A DNA stretch of 64,000 nucleotides from Clostridium zeae (GTDB lineage: Bacteria; Bacillota; Clostridia; Clostridiales; Clostridiaceae). Each line of letters starts with the position of its first letter. Position 1 is the stretch's first letter. The notes below the pieces were generated by a model. It made no database searches and was not told the DNA's origin. It saw only the letters and a list, made by a program, of their open reading frames with translations. Both the position numbers and the translations under genes were made by a program. The stretch covers positions 858,635-922,634 of the forward strand of contig NZ_BMBA01000002.1 in the NCBI RefSeq assembly GCF_017312485.1. The letters run 5' to 3'. Positions 27,109 to 35,796 of this stretch are shown one piece after another.

Positions 27109-27750
27109 CTACAATCTTTCTTTCATTGACCAATAAATACTTCTCTTTATTATATTTCTATAAGCTTCAACTTCAAAGCTTTCCTTACTGTGTCCTGGTG
27201 ATAAATACACCACTCTGCCTTTTCCGTATTCTAATGACCATGCAGCCTCATAAAGTATATTATTGTATTCATAATAAAAAAGCACTTCTTTATCAACTAG
27301 GTTGTCAAATACAAACTGATAAGGTTCTTCGTGTATTTGGAACTCAATACATTCCTTCATAATAGGGTGATTCATACTAAAATTCTTGTAATTTAACATA
27401 GTTGCTTCTGGATGCATCGTGAACTTGGCTCCTATTAGCATTGCTAATTCATAATTATTTTGTAGTGAAATTCCATTATGAATTACCACAAATGCTCCAC
27501 CTTGAGCAACAAAGGTTACAAATGCTGAGGCAAGATTTTTATTTCCCTTAGCTTGCCAGCAATCTGTATAAGATATGATTAAGCTATATTCCTTAATATC
27601 TTCATAACTAAGATTACTGAAATAGTCAGTAGCTATAACTTGAAATTCATCTCCTATTATGCTCCTAAGTTCTTTTTCAACATCTTTAAGCGGATGATAC
27701 ATTGCATTTTCATATTCTCCAATTATTAGTATCTTTTTATATTGATCCAT
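27109..27750 (-). CDS. ThuA-like domain protein
   Basis: 213 residues with a glutamine-amidotransferase-like fold of the ThuA family: KILIIGEYENAMYHPLKDVE at the start, IISYTDCWQAKGN, GGAFVVIHNGIS, NHPIMKECIEFQIHEEPYQF and the C-terminal GRVVYLSPGHSKESFE. ThuA proteins take part in trehalose or other disaccharide-derivative metabolism in some bacteria, but most are uncharacterised. The gene is 16 bp downstream of an SDR gene and shares its transcript, so the pair may act on one sugar-like substrate. GAGAGG precedes ATG 27750. It is cytosolic. Confidence 0.82.
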   Translation of the reverse strand: MDQYKKILIIGEYENAMYHPLKDVEKELRSIIGDEFQVIATDYFSNLSYEDIKEYSLIISYTDCWQAKGNKNLASAFVTFVAQGGAFVVIHNGISLQNNYELAMLIGAKFTMHPEATMLNYKNFSMNHPIMKECIEFQIHEEPYQFVFDNLVDKEVLFYYEYNNILYEAAWSLEYGKGRVVYLSPGHSKESFEVEAYRNIIKRSIYWSMKERL

Positions 27751-27766
27751 AATTATTACCTCTCGA

Positions 27767-28486
27767 TTACCATTCCATTAAATTCTCTTCATAATCCATA
27801 TAAACAGCTTTATCAGCTTTAAATTTATCACTGTTAAGTATTATGTTACATATGCGATCAGCAGAATATTCAGGAGTTAAAGGTGCTTCACTATCAAGCT
27901 TATCTCTCATATAAGTTCTCATCCAACCAGGATGAATAACCAAAACCTGTCCACCCTTTTCTTTAAAGCTATTATTTACTATTGTTGATTCCATATTAAG
28001 TGCAGCCTTTGACATGCAATATGCAAACCATCCTGTTCTATTGGAATTACTTATACTACCAGCTTCTGAGGATATATTTACAATTAACTTTTTTTCACCT
28101 CTAGTAAGTAACTTCATAAATACATTTATCACCTTTAATGGCCCCACTGCATTTACACTTATAACCTTTTCAATCTCTTCAAAATCCAGTTCATCTTCTA
28201 TATTTTTCTCTATATCCCCTAGTATAGCTCCATTATTTACAATCAAATCTAGTTCATTGGTTACATTTTCTATAACTGTTCTAGCTTGCTTTACACTCTC
28301 AAGGTTTGAAATATCTAAATCTATAATATGTAAACTTTCAGCATTCTCTTTTTTTAAATCCTCTAACCCTTTATAGCTTGTTAGATATCTACCAGCAAAA
28401 ACATTATACCCATTACTTAAAAGTTTCTTAACCAGCTCTAGCCCAAGGCCCCTGTCTGCTCCTGTAACTAACGCAAATCTACTCAT
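27767..28486 (-). CDS. SDR family NAD(P)-dependent oxidoreductase
   Basis: 239 residues from ATG 28486, which follows GGGAGG by six bases. Classical short-chain dehydrogenase: cofactor loop TGADRGLG (about 7-14), NNGAIL, catalytic Ser in NISSEAGSIS, and Tyr/Lys in YCMSKAALN. HPGWMRTYM follows. It is first in a two-gene unit with the ThuA-like gene. It probably oxidises or reduces an alcohol or keto group; the substrate is unknown. It lacks membrane or export signals. Confidence 0.9.
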   Translation of the reverse strand: MSRFALVTGADRGLGLELVKKLLSNGYNVFAGRYLTSYKGLEDLKKENAESLHIIDLDISNLESVKQARTVIENVTNELDLIVNNGAILGDIEKNIEDELDFEEIEKVISVNAVGPLKVINVFMKLLTRGEKKLIVNISSEAGSISNSNRTGWFAYCMSKAALNMESTIVNNSFKEKGGQVLVIHPGWMRTYMRDKLDSEAPLTPEYSADRICNIILNSDKFKADKAVYMDYEENLMEW

Positions 28487-28840
28487 ATCTTTTCCTCCCA
28501 AAGCCAATAATTGTGATATATTCTCATTTATATAGGGATGTGCACTTCGTAATAAAATTTATACTTTCAAATTGAAGTGCTTAATCTTTATCTATTCAAC
28601 TTAATATTAACACTTATCTTTATTTATGTAAGGTACTCATTATTTAGATTTAGGTGATTATTTTTAGGAAGTTTGTGTAGCAAAGTAATTTCAACACAGT
28701 TCTTTACCTCACCGAAATATAAGATTCATTACAAAGTTATACATCTATTTGTAACTATTAAAATAGAAATATTTGTATAATCATGCTATAGTTGACTTTG
28801 TAAGACTCTATAAGCAAAATTTATTATGAGGTGATTATAG
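28487..28840. other. Divergent intergenic region with hairpin repeat
   Basis: 354 bp between the SDR unit and the OmpR-type system. It holds a family-2 hairpin (28537-28586) and a degenerate foldback end near 28690 (AATTTCAACACAGTTCTTTA). A TATAAT word at 28776 may serve the plus-strand operon, but no matching -35 was found. Confidence 0.5.
28537..28586. repeat. Short hairpin repeat (family 2), copy 3
   Basis: GATGTGCACTTC at the left pairs with GAAGTGCTTAATC at the right. The loop TAAAATTTATACTTTCAAAT is nearly the same as in copy 2. Confidence 0.7.
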
Positions 28841-29506
28841 TTGTTTAATATAGCCTTAGTTGAAGATGATTTTACTATATCGGAAGGCATAAATTATGCA
28901 TTAAAAAAGAAAGGGTATAACTGTTATAGATTTTATGAAGGGGATACCTTTTTAGAACAAGCTCCTAGCATGAGAATAGATTTAATAATTATGGATGTGA
29001 TGCTGCCAATCAAAGATGGTTTTCAAATTAGTAATGAATATTTAAAATCACATAGTACGCCGATTATATTCTTAACTGCAAGAGGTAGCATTGAAGATAA
29101 ACTCAAAGGACTTGGACTTGGCGCGGAGGATTACCTAACAAAACCTTTTGACTTAAGAGAACTACTGATGAGAATTGATATTGTGCTAAGAAGAAGCTGT
29201 AAGAATTTTAATTCTTATAATATCAATGAAGAAACAATAATAAATTTTTCGTCTAAAGAAGTTCTTGTATCTGGTATCTCCGCAAATCTAAATCCTAAAG
29301 AATATGAATTATTAGTCTATCTTATAGAAAATAAAGGAATTGTATTAACTAGAGATAAAATAATTGAAAAAGTTTGGGGATATGATTTTGATGGTGCTGA
29401 TAGAACTGTAGATATAAATATTACAAGAATTAGAAAGAAGCTAAAACTTAAAAGTAAACGACCTATTACCACTGTATTTGGCATGGGGTATAAGTATGAA
29501 GATTAA
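28841..29506 (+). CDS. OmpR-family response regulator
   Basis: 221 residues from TTG 28841, four bases after GAGGTGATT. Receiver domain: acidic pair in ALVEDDFT, phospho-acceptor in IIMDVMLP, Thr in FLTARG, Lys in YLTKPFD. The winged-helix domain begins near 125, with NPKEYELLVYLIENKG, GYDFDGADRTVDINITRIRKKL and the terminal FGMGYKYED. It controls transcription when phosphorylated by the kinase encoded next (11-bp overlap). With the lipoprotein gene downstream this forms a three-gene operon. The targets are unknown. Confidence 0.93.
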   Translation: MFNIALVEDDFTISEGINYALKKKGYNCYRFYEGDTFLEQAPSMRIDLIIMDVMLPIKDGFQISNEYLKSHSTPIIFLTARGSIEDKLKGLGLGAEDYLTKPFDLRELLMRIDIVLRRSCKNFNSYNINEETIINFSSKEVLVSGISANLNPKEYELLVYLIENKGIVLTRDKIIEKVWGYDFDGADRTVDINITRIRKKLKLKSKRPITTVFGMGYKYED

Positions 29507-30878
29507 AGTCAATAGTATAAAATCCAAGTTTATATTATCATCCATATTGATATTTTTCTTTGCTACAGTTTTTCTAAATATATATCTAAGTTCTTTGCTT
29601 CAAAAATCATATTCAAATAGAATTAAAAGAGATTGTGATATACTATACTCTAGCTCTAGGGACTATATTTATAGATATGCCAAACTTCAAAGTATTGATA
29701 TAGATCAAACCAACATAGTATATTTAGCCAAAAGTATTGCTGGAGGAATAACTTCCCTTAATCCTACATATATAAGAATTTTAGATAAGGACTTAAATGT
29801 ACTTTGTGAGGTAAATAAAGATTTAGAAAGAGAATATATCCTATTTAGCGATGACTTAAAAGCTGCACGGAATAATAACGCTACAACTACCATCACCAAA
29901 ATAAACAATAAATATATCTCTTCCTTTTCCTACGGACTATATTTCAATGATAATCTAGTAGCTATAATCAATTTTAAGAGTGATTACAGCTATTTATTTG
30001 AGGAGAAAAATAAAATTATTTTCAATCTAAACATTATAATGCTCCTTATGTTTATATTATTTACTGTCATAATATTTTATCTAACAAATAGAATTACTAA
30101 TCCTCTATATAAGCTTATAAATATTGTTGAGCGAATTTCAAAGGGTTCCTACGATACTGAAATCAACATTAAAAGCAATGATGAGGTTGGAATACTGGCT
30201 TCTGAATTTAAGGTTATGCAAGACAACATAAAAGAAAACCTAGATACAATAAAAAACTTAGAACTTTATAGGCGAGACTTCTTTAACAATGTAACCCATG
30301 AACTAAAGACACCTCTTACTGGTATAAAGCTTTATTCTGACTTATTAGAGCAAAACTATAACGACACTGATCTGGTCATTACTGCTGCAGATAGAATAAA
30401 AAATGAAAGCAATAGATTATATTCGCTGGTTGATAATCTACTTGAAGTATCAAAAGGAAAGATATCTAAAGCTCAAGAAAACCTTAATGAAATAAATATA
30501 AAACCTATTGCTGAAACAATAGTATCTGATATGCAACTTATAGCATCAGCAAAGAATATAAAAATTGCTTATGATATTTCAGATATTCATGTAAGAGCCT
30601 ATACCAATCATATTGTTCAACTTCTTATAAATATAATAGATAACTCTATTAAATATGGTTTAGAGGGAGGTAATGTATATCTCTCAATATCAAGAAAAGA
30701 TAGTTTATGTAACATAAATATTAAAAACTCAAAAACCAATGAAAATGTTTCTACTATAACCGGAAATGGTATTGGGCTTTTTATCGTAGATAGCATAGTT
30801 ACTAAGCTTAGCGGAAGTCTTATAATTAAGAATACTTTAAACACCTTTGAAGTAAATATAAAAATCCCTTGTCTTTGA
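29496..30878 (+). CDS. Membrane sensor histidine kinase (HAMP-HisKA-HATPase)
   Basis: 460 residues from ATG 29496, overlapping the regulator gene by 11 bp. First membrane helix about 10-30, an extracellular sensor region of about 130 residues, second helix about 175-195 (NIIMLLMFILFTVIIFYL), HAMP (NRITNPLYKLINIVERIS), phospho-acceptor helix FFNNVTHELKTPLTGIKLYS, then N box NIIDNSIKYG and G box TGNGIGLFIVDSI. It partners the OmpR-type regulator. The extracytoplasmic domain resembles nothing I can name. A lipoprotein made by the next gene could be its target or its accessory sensor. Confidence 0.93.
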   Translation: MKIKVNSIKSKFILSSILIFFFATVFLNIYLSSLLQKSYSNRIKRDCDILYSSSRDYIYRYAKLQSIDIDQTNIVYLAKSIAGGITSLNPTYIRILDKDLNVLCEVNKDLEREYILFSDDLKAARNNNATTTITKINNKYISSFSYGLYFNDNLVAIINFKSDYSYLFEEKNKIIFNLNIIMLLMFILFTVIIFYLTNRITNPLYKLINIVERISKGSYDTEINIKSNDEVGILASEFKVMQDNIKENLDTIKNLELYRRDFFNNVTHELKTPLTGIKLYSDLLEQNYNDTDLVITAADRIKNESNRLYSLVDNLLEVSKGKISKAQENLNEINIKPIAETIVSDMQLIASAKNIKIAYDISDIHVRAYTNHIVQLLINIIDNSIKYGLEGGNVYLSISRKDSLCNINIKNSKTNENVSTITGNGIGLFIVDSIVTKLSGSLIIKNTLNTFEVNIKIPCL

Positions 30879-30934
30879 AATAACTTTGAAATATCTAAAG
30901 CTTATTATTAAATCAAAGAAAAGGAGATTATGAT

Positions 30935-31579
30935 ATGAAAAAACTTATTATTTTAATATGCTCATCATTACTATTTTTACAAGGCTGTGACTCAGCTCCC
31001 TTAGAATCAAAGATAACTATTGCAGAAAATGTAATGAAAGATTCAGCAGCGAACCAAAAAAATGTAGATATCAAGAAAATAATTCAAACTAAACTTACCT
31101 TTAAGCAAGAAACTAAAACTGAAGAAGAAAAACTTATTGAATCTTATATAGTTGCAGAGACAAATGGTGATCAGAAAAAGCTGAAAGATATCTTCTATCC
31201 AGCACCACATAATGAATCTATAACTAACGATAGCGGAACAAATTATGAAAATGTAACAGAAGAATTAACAATTCTAAAGATGTGGCAATTGCCTGAAGCA
31301 CAGTGGAGAGAGCCAAAAATGGTTAAACTATCAGATGGTCAATTCTATAATATGAATCCCTACTATTACTTTTACCCTGAAAGAGTAAACGATACTCCAC
31401 ACAAAGAGGTTAAGGTAATTGCTGTAGAAACTTATAAAAAATGTACTCCTGAGTCCGATAAAATAGCCCAATATGGATCTGGAGCCTACACTAATTTTTA
31501 TGTCTTGATAAAAGAAAATTCCACTAGCTCTTGGAAGATACTTGATTTTTATTTTGAATCTACAAGCAATCTCAAATAA
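30935..31579 (+). CDS. Lipoprotein in two-component operon
   Basis: 214 residues behind AAAGGAG. The signal peptide MKKLIILICSSLLFLQGC ends in a lipobox with Cys18, so the protein should be anchored outside the membrane. The mature part is Lys/Glu-rich, then has a compact domain (about 60-214) with PEAQWREPKMVKLSDGQFYN and SWKILDFYFESTSN, which reads like an NTF2-like or DUF4829-type fold; that is a guess. It is the third gene of the regulator/kinase operon, so it may modulate the kinase or be regulated by it. Confidence 0.8.
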   Translation: MKKLIILICSSLLFLQGCDSAPLESKITIAENVMKDSAANQKNVDIKKIIQTKLTFKQETKTEEEKLIESYIVAETNGDQKKLKDIFYPAPHNESITNDSGTNYENVTEELTILKMWQLPEAQWREPKMVKLSDGQFYNMNPYYYFYPERVNDTPHKEVKVIAVETYKKCTPESDKIAQYGSGAYTNFYVLIKENSTSSWKILDFYFESTSNLK

Positions 31580-31656
31580 TCCATTAAAGGTATGACTGTA
31601 GGGTAACTTAATTTACACTAAGTATTTTTATTGATTAAATAAAATATATAACAAAA

Positions 31657-31717
31657 AATAAGTGTACGTATTTTGTCGACTAAGAATAATCTTATGTCTA
31701 TAATACTTACACTTATT
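31657..31717. terminator. Bidirectional hairpin between convergent genes
   Basis: AATAAGTGTACGTATT and AATACTTACACTTATT pair with one mismatch across a 28-base loop, with A-rich DNA on the left and T-rich DNA on the right. It sits between the converging lipoprotein gene and the gene at 31733. Confidence 0.65.
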
Positions 31718-31732
31718 CATATATATTTGCTC

Positions 31733-32203
31733 TTATTCAATTTTCACAAAACAATTCATATCAATTCTTCTTGAAAATATATCTGAACCCTTTATTTCAT
31801 GCGGTATATAGGTATAAAAACCCGAAATAGTTTTCATATTATTTTTTTCTATATATAGTTTTAATTCTTTAACAGCATTTTGAAACTCTAGAAGTACTCC
31901 GTTATACTCTAGCATCACCACATTCTCCCACATCAGCTCTTCATATGTTTTGTATAAGCCTTCTACCTTTTTTAAACCATCCTCTGAAGAGATAACATAA
32001 ATCTCACTTTCTTCCACATTTACGTTTTCAATATTTTTCACCATTTTATTGGTTGCTATTTGCGGATAAACGTCTATACCTTTTTCCCTAAGGCAGCTAT
32101 AAAAATTTTTAACTTCTGGAATTATATCATCTTTACATCCATTTAATGAAACCTTTATCAAATTACTAAATACTATTTCTTTATATACATTTATACTCCT
32201 CAT
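31733..32203 (-). CDS. Hypothetical protein, 156 aa (DUF5085/effector-binding-like?)
   Basis: A cytosolic protein without membrane segments. It ends GFYTYIPHEIKGSDIFSRRIDMNCFVKIE, a layout seen in small effector-binding (GyrI-like) or DUF5085-type proteins: a central helix (FQNAVKELKLYIEKNN) followed by a strand. This is only a weak resemblance. The start is uncertain because the only ribosome-like site, GAGGAG, overlaps the first codons after ATG 32203. It stands alone and converges with the lipoprotein gene. Confidence 0.5.
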   Translation of the reverse strand: MRSINVYKEIVFSNLIKVSLNGCKDDIIPEVKNFYSCLREKGIDVYPQIATNKMVKNIENVNVEESEIYVISSEDGLKKVEGLYKTYEELMWENVVMLEYNGVLLEFQNAVKELKLYIEKNNMKTISGFYTYIPHEIKGSDIFSRRIDMNCFVKIE

Positions 32204-32586
32204 GCTTCTTACGACAAACCTTTTCTATTTCTACAGTTTTCTAGTCTAAATTTGTCTTTCTCCTTTCTAATGATAAATTATTAAAATCATATCTATATCC
32301 ATATAAAGTAAAAGTATATACTTTGAAAAAATATAATACCTCCGTATATTTCTTTAAATAACATGGATTGCTATAATACTAATTTATCATTAAAATATGA
32401 GTTTTTATCAGCTTATGCATAAGTTGTTAATTTCTTATCATAACCGTATCCTATTAAATTTAATTTGTTTCATTTATGTTAGTTTTTTTACTCATCTGTC
32501 TTTTCAGATCTAAGTGAGAAATGAAAAAATCGCTGAAGTGACTTTGTAAACAGTAAACAAGGGAGCTTAAAAGCTCCCTATAAAAA
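32204..32586. other. Intergenic, AT-rich
   Basis: 383 bp with no credible gene. It includes the agr-operon terminator hairpin at 32561-32578 and, presumably near 32204-32300, the promoter of the gene at 31733. Nothing else is visible. Confidence 0.5.
32561..32578 (-). terminator. Short hairpin after agrA-type gene
   Basis: GGGAGCTT pairs with AAGCTCCC across a two-base loop, nine bases past the regulator's stop. The U-run is weak on the minus strand. Confidence 0.5.
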
Positions 32587-33309
32587 CTATTTAATAAACC
32601 CTTTAGCACAACGACTAGATATTATGCACTCTTCTCCATTAATCATATATGCTATTCTGTTCTTTATATCTAATTCTTTAATGTTGTTCTTATTTATAAT
32701 ATATGATTTATGACATCTATAAAATCTAGAGTCAAGCTTTTCTTCTATATCACTAATCTTTCCATTAAACTCAATTTGCCTATCAGTAGCATGGACGATA
32801 ACTTTTCTAACAGTTTTAGAGGTTTCAAAAAAAAGTATTTTATCTAATTCTAAATTTATTATTCTTTCATTCAACTTAATACTAAAGATTTCATCATCAT
32901 TTTCTTTACTGCTATATCTATTATTAGCCTCTAAGATACAGTCTTTTATCCTTTTTTCCACTTCATTATATTTGTCTTTAATTATGTAATCCATTGCTTC
33001 TACCTTATATGTAAAAGTCAAATAGCTCATCTCACTATGGGTAGTAACAAATACTATAAAGCCTTTGGAATCAATTTTTCTGATCTCTGCAGCAAGTGCT
33101 ATCCCACTAACTTCTTCTTTTAAATCCACATCTAAAAAATATAATCCTGCTACATCATTTCTACTTATATAATCAAGCAGTTCTTTAGATTTATTTGTAA
33201 CTACAGCTATTTCCATATCAAGATTTTCAATAATTATAGTATTTTCAACTATCTTTTTATAATATTGCCTCTGTTTATCATTATCTTCACAAATAAAAAC
33301 CTTTAGCAT
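32587..33309 (-). CDS. agrA: LytTR-family response regulator (AgrA-like)
   Basis: 240 residues from ATG 33309 behind GGAGGGG. Receiver domain with the acidic pair in VFICEDNDKQ and the phospho-acceptor in LYFLDVDLKEEVSG. The C-terminal LytTR DNA-binding domain shows ILFFETSKTVRKVIVHATDR and RFYRCHKSYIINKNNI, which is typical of AgrA. The order agrB-agrD-agrC-agrA on one strand makes it the transcriptional output of a peptide quorum-sensing system. The gap of 148 bp to agrC contains foldback-arm sequence, so it may have an extra promoter. Its regulon is unknown; the agr promoter itself is a likely target. Confidence 0.92.
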   Translation of the reverse strand: MLKVFICEDNDKQRQYYKKIVENTIIIENLDMEIAVVTNKSKELLDYISRNDVAGLYFLDVDLKEEVSGIALAAEIRKIDSKGFIVFVTTHSEMSYLTFTYKVEAMDYIIKDKYNEVEKRIKDCILEANNRYSSKENDDEIFSIKLNERIINLELDKILFFETSKTVRKVIVHATDRQIEFNGKISDIEEKLDSRFYRCHKSYIINKNNIKELDIKNRIAYMINGEECIISSRCAKGFIK

Positions 33310-33440
33310 CTCAATCCCCTCCAGATCCACAAACATCACTCATGTACGAACAAGTTGTCACCATTAATTATACCACAAACATTAGAATTAACACAAAATA
33401 ATATTCAAGTAACTTTTTTTAAAAATTATTTTTAAAGGCA

Positions 33441-33475
33441 TTGTTAAAATTAAGTGGTTATGCAGGAGATTCTAT
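33441..33475 (+). repeat. Foldback repeat arm at the 3' end of agrC-type gene
   Basis: AAAATTAAGTGGTTATGCAG plus GAGATTCTATATT matches the left arm of the foldback family. It covers the last five or so codons and the stop of the kinase gene. Its exact complement AACCACTTAATTT appears 1.47 kb away, at the other side of the gene. Confidence 0.6.
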
Positions 33476-34765
33476 ATTCATTCTCTGGAAGAAAGTATTA
33501 TTTTCAACTATTGTATCTAAAAAGATATTATCGTACTTGTCTAAAATTAATTTTAAGTTACTTAACCCTACTCCTCTATTTTCGCCTTTTGTTGAATATC
33601 CTTTTTTATTTAATTTATATATTGGCGGAACATCATCTAAACAGCTATTAATTATTATTACTTCTAAAGAATATTCTTTTTTAATAATTCCTACTTTTAT
33701 CATAGGACTTGGACACTTTTCAGCAGCTTCAATAGCATTATCTAACAATATGCCCAAAGCTCTTACTATATCTATAATACCCATGTATACTTTTAATATA
33801 GGTTCTGCCACATCTATATCAACATCAATACCTATTTCTTGTGCCCTTATCAATTTTGATGATAGAATTCCTTTTATCTCAGGAATCTTTATATTTTTAA
33901 GAAGATCTATTTTTGATTTACTTCTTCCTATTTCAGTACTTAATGGAACTATATTTTTAGTAAAATGATTTTTTAAACCCTCCATATCATTATCATCCAT
34001 ATACCCTATCATTGAGGATATTATATTTACATAATCATGCTTAAATACTCTCATCTCACTGTAAAGATTTTCTAAATTTTCAGTATACTTCTGTAAACTT
34101 TCAAAATGTGCTTGCTTGTTTTGAATTTCCATTTCTTTTGTTATACTCTTAAAAAGCACATACATTATAATACAAAAGAAAATGCAATAGATAAAAAATA
34201 TAATCCCATTTAGTTTTAATATTTCATTTGTAAAACCTAATTTTCCACCTAGCATTATGTTTATGTAAAATATCATCAAAGTAACTATAAGACTCAATAT
34301 TATTATAAGACTAAACTTTTTTGTTAACTCAAAATTAATAACTTTTAGCTTTTTATCTATAAAACATCTTACAGCTCTACTAATAATCAATATAACAAAC
34401 ACAGTTGCAATAAGAGAAAATATGTACGTTATATTATTATATGAGTAATTAATATCTATATTAAAAACATAAATATTAATGCAACTTACTATATAATCTG
34501 ATACCACACTTATTATGGTTGCCAATAGTGGCAGCAGGATACTTACAATTATTTTTTCATGCTTTTTATAAATGAAAAACATAAAAGCAATATCTATAGG
34601 GATTATGCTTAAATAACTTAGAAAAAGACCAACAGGAACAGCTATAATTAAAGTTGCAATGATTATACAAATGGTCTCTTTTTTAGTAAATTTTAAGGTT
34701 GCCAAGTTCATTATAGCTATAAACAATAAAAAAATCGTTATTAAAATATCTAAAAAATTCGTCAT
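33458..34765 (-). CDS. agrC: GHKL sensor histidine kinase (AgrC-like)
   Basis: 435 residues. About six or seven membrane helices fill residues 1-215, the usual AgrC peptide-sensing domain. A coiled stretch (QAHFESLQKYTENLENLYSE) leads to the phospho-acceptor FKHDYVNIISSMIGYMDD, followed by NAIEAAEKC (N box) and NRGVGLSNLKLILDKYDN (G box). It should sense the cyclic peptide made from AgrD and phosphorylate AgrA. The last residues (MNIESPA) are encoded by foldback-repeat sequence, so the original C terminus may have been replaced by a few residues; the catalytic core is intact. It lies downstream of agrD beyond a terminator hairpin. Confidence 0.9.
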   Translation of the reverse strand: MTNFLDILITIFLLFIAIMNLATLKFTKKETICIIIATLIIAVPVGLFLSYLSIIPIDIAFMFFIYKKHEKIIVSILLPLLATIISVVSDYIVSCINIYVFNIDINYSYNNITYIFSLIATVFVILIISRAVRCFIDKKLKVINFELTKKFSLIIILSLIVTLMIFYINIMLGGKLGFTNEILKLNGIIFFIYCIFFCIIMYVLFKSITKEMEIQNKQAHFESLQKYTENLENLYSEMRVFKHDYVNIISSMIGYMDDNDMEGLKNHFTKNIVPLSTEIGRSKSKIDLLKNIKIPEIKGILSSKLIRAQEIGIDVDIDVAEPILKVYMGIIDIVRALGILLDNAIEAAEKCPSPMIKVGIIKKEYSLEVIIINSCLDDVPPIYKLNKKGYSTKGENRGVGLSNLKLILDKYDNIFLDTIVENNTFFQRMNIESPA

Positions 34766-34916
34766 AAGTTCCCCCTTAAAAAATAATCATATCCAATTAT
34801 ATCACATTTTTTACTTTTTACATTTATTGAGTATTATTTTGTAATTTAATTCAAATAGAACCATTTTTCTGTTTGATATAACAATTTCTCACTATAATCT
34901 AATATATAAACTTATT

Positions 34917-34936
34917 ATATAACCACTTAATTTCAG
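34917..34936 (-). repeat. Foldback repeat arm upstream of agrC-type gene
   Basis: ATAACCACTTAATTTC is the exact complement of the arm at 33446-33461. The two arms bracket the kinase gene. Confidence 0.5.
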
Positions 34937-34976
34937 TCCGTTGATTTAATAGCGCCATTATCTAATGGCGAGCAAA

Positions 34977-35018
34977 AAAACAGGCTTCTTTACCTATACT
35001 AGTAAAAAAGCCTGTTTT
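34977..35018 (-). terminator. Terminator between agrD- and agrC-type genes
   Basis: AAAACAGGCTTCTTTAC pairs with GTAAAAAAGCCTGTTTT, one mismatch, with an A-run at the left. A second small perfect stem (CGCCATTA / TAATGGCG, 34953-34970) follows. It probably gives partial termination, so agrBD RNA would be made in excess of agrCA RNA. Confidence 0.75.
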
Positions 35019-35033
35019 AATGTTTAATATATA

Positions 35034-35189
35034 TTATTTATTTTTGTCTTTTATTATTTCAAGCATAGCTTTTGGTTCATAAAAGTATCCTATCATGCAT
35101 TTTCCAGTAGCTTTATCACTTATTTTTATTGATGCCTCTCCTACAGTTTTAGCTAATTTTTCAAATAATTGATTCTTCATATTGTTCAT
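35034..35189 (-). CDS. agrD: AgrD-like autoinducing peptide precursor, 51 aa
   Basis: Short gene starting at ATG 35189 (or 35180), about ten bases after GGAGG, and overlapping the 3' end of agrB by 29 bp. The N-terminal half (MNNMKNQLFEKLAKTVGEAS) can form the amphipathic membrane helix of AgrD proteins. The core is GKCMIGYFYEPKAMLE: a single cysteine followed by hydrophobic residues and the conserved YEPK found after the peptide in clostridial and Listeria AgrD. The tail is charged (EIIKDKNK). AgrB should cut before YEP and close a thiolactone on Cys31, giving a five- or six-membered ring such as CMIGY(F). The exact ring is inference. Confidence 0.88.
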   Translation of the reverse strand: MNNMKNQLFEKLAKTVGEASIKISDKATGKCMIGYFYEPKAMLEIIKDKNK

Positions 35190-35796
35190 AATTATTATAC
35201 CTCCTATTTAAAACTTTGTATGTTATTGGTAATATGCTTAAAACTTCGAAAATCGAAGCTAAAGTTATCAAATTAGTTACAATATAATTAGTACTCATTA
35301 ATGCTAGCATCATCAATATTACTCCTGTAATAACAGCTTTTTTCTTAAGACTTTTTCTTAAGGCCTGTCCAATTAAAGGATGATATTCTGTATCTGCCGG
35401 TGCATACATATATAAAGCAATATTAATAATGATAAATATACAGAAAATAATATACCTATTAACTTGTACCAAATTACTCATATAACCGCCAATTACATAG
35501 AGCATTAAAGAAGTTATCGTGCATACAATACTGTTCTTTGCATGCAATCCAAAAGCCTTACTACGTATAGCACCTAAAACTATTGTAATTATTGTTGTTT
35601 CTATAACCAAATGAAGCTTTACAGAAATCAAAAATATCAATATAAATTTAGATATATTAATTAATAGTATTTCAATACCAAGCTTAACCTTTTGTAATTC
35701 AATGCCGTCCTTCTGAATTACTTTATTAATCTTCATCGCAATCTTATCAGCAAGCTTTTCCATTATGGTCATATCGTTAGATAGCTTCTCCTCCAT
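35161..35796 (-). CDS. agrB: AgrB-like membrane peptidase
   Basis: 211 residues with five to six membrane helices. The AgrB catalytic pair is present as His85 and Cys92 (KAFGLHAKNSIVC), with the same seven-residue spacing as His77 and Cys84 of the staphylococcal enzyme. AgrB cuts the C-terminal part off AgrD and forms the thiolactone ring at the membrane. The gene overlaps agrD, so translation is likely coupled. It is first in the agr operon; the promoter should lie in the 234 bp shared with the divergent germination operon. Clostridial agr systems often affect sporulation, toxins or solvent formation; that role here is inference. Confidence 0.92.
   Translation of the reverse strand: MEEKLSNDMTIMEKLADKIAMKINKVIQKDGIELQKVKLGIEILLINISKFILIFLISVKLHLVIETTIITIVLGAIRSKAFGLHAKNSIVCTITSLMLYVIGGYMSNLVQVNRYIIFCIFIIINIALYMYAPADTEYHPLIGQALRKSLKKKAVITGVILMMLALMSTNYIVTNLITLASIFEVLSILPITYKVLNRRYNNYEQYEESII

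Noticed and set aside
33441-33968. 175-codon plus-strand frame over the 3' part of agrC
   Set aside because: Antisense shadow of the kinase gene; the kinase frame has clear H, N and G boxes.
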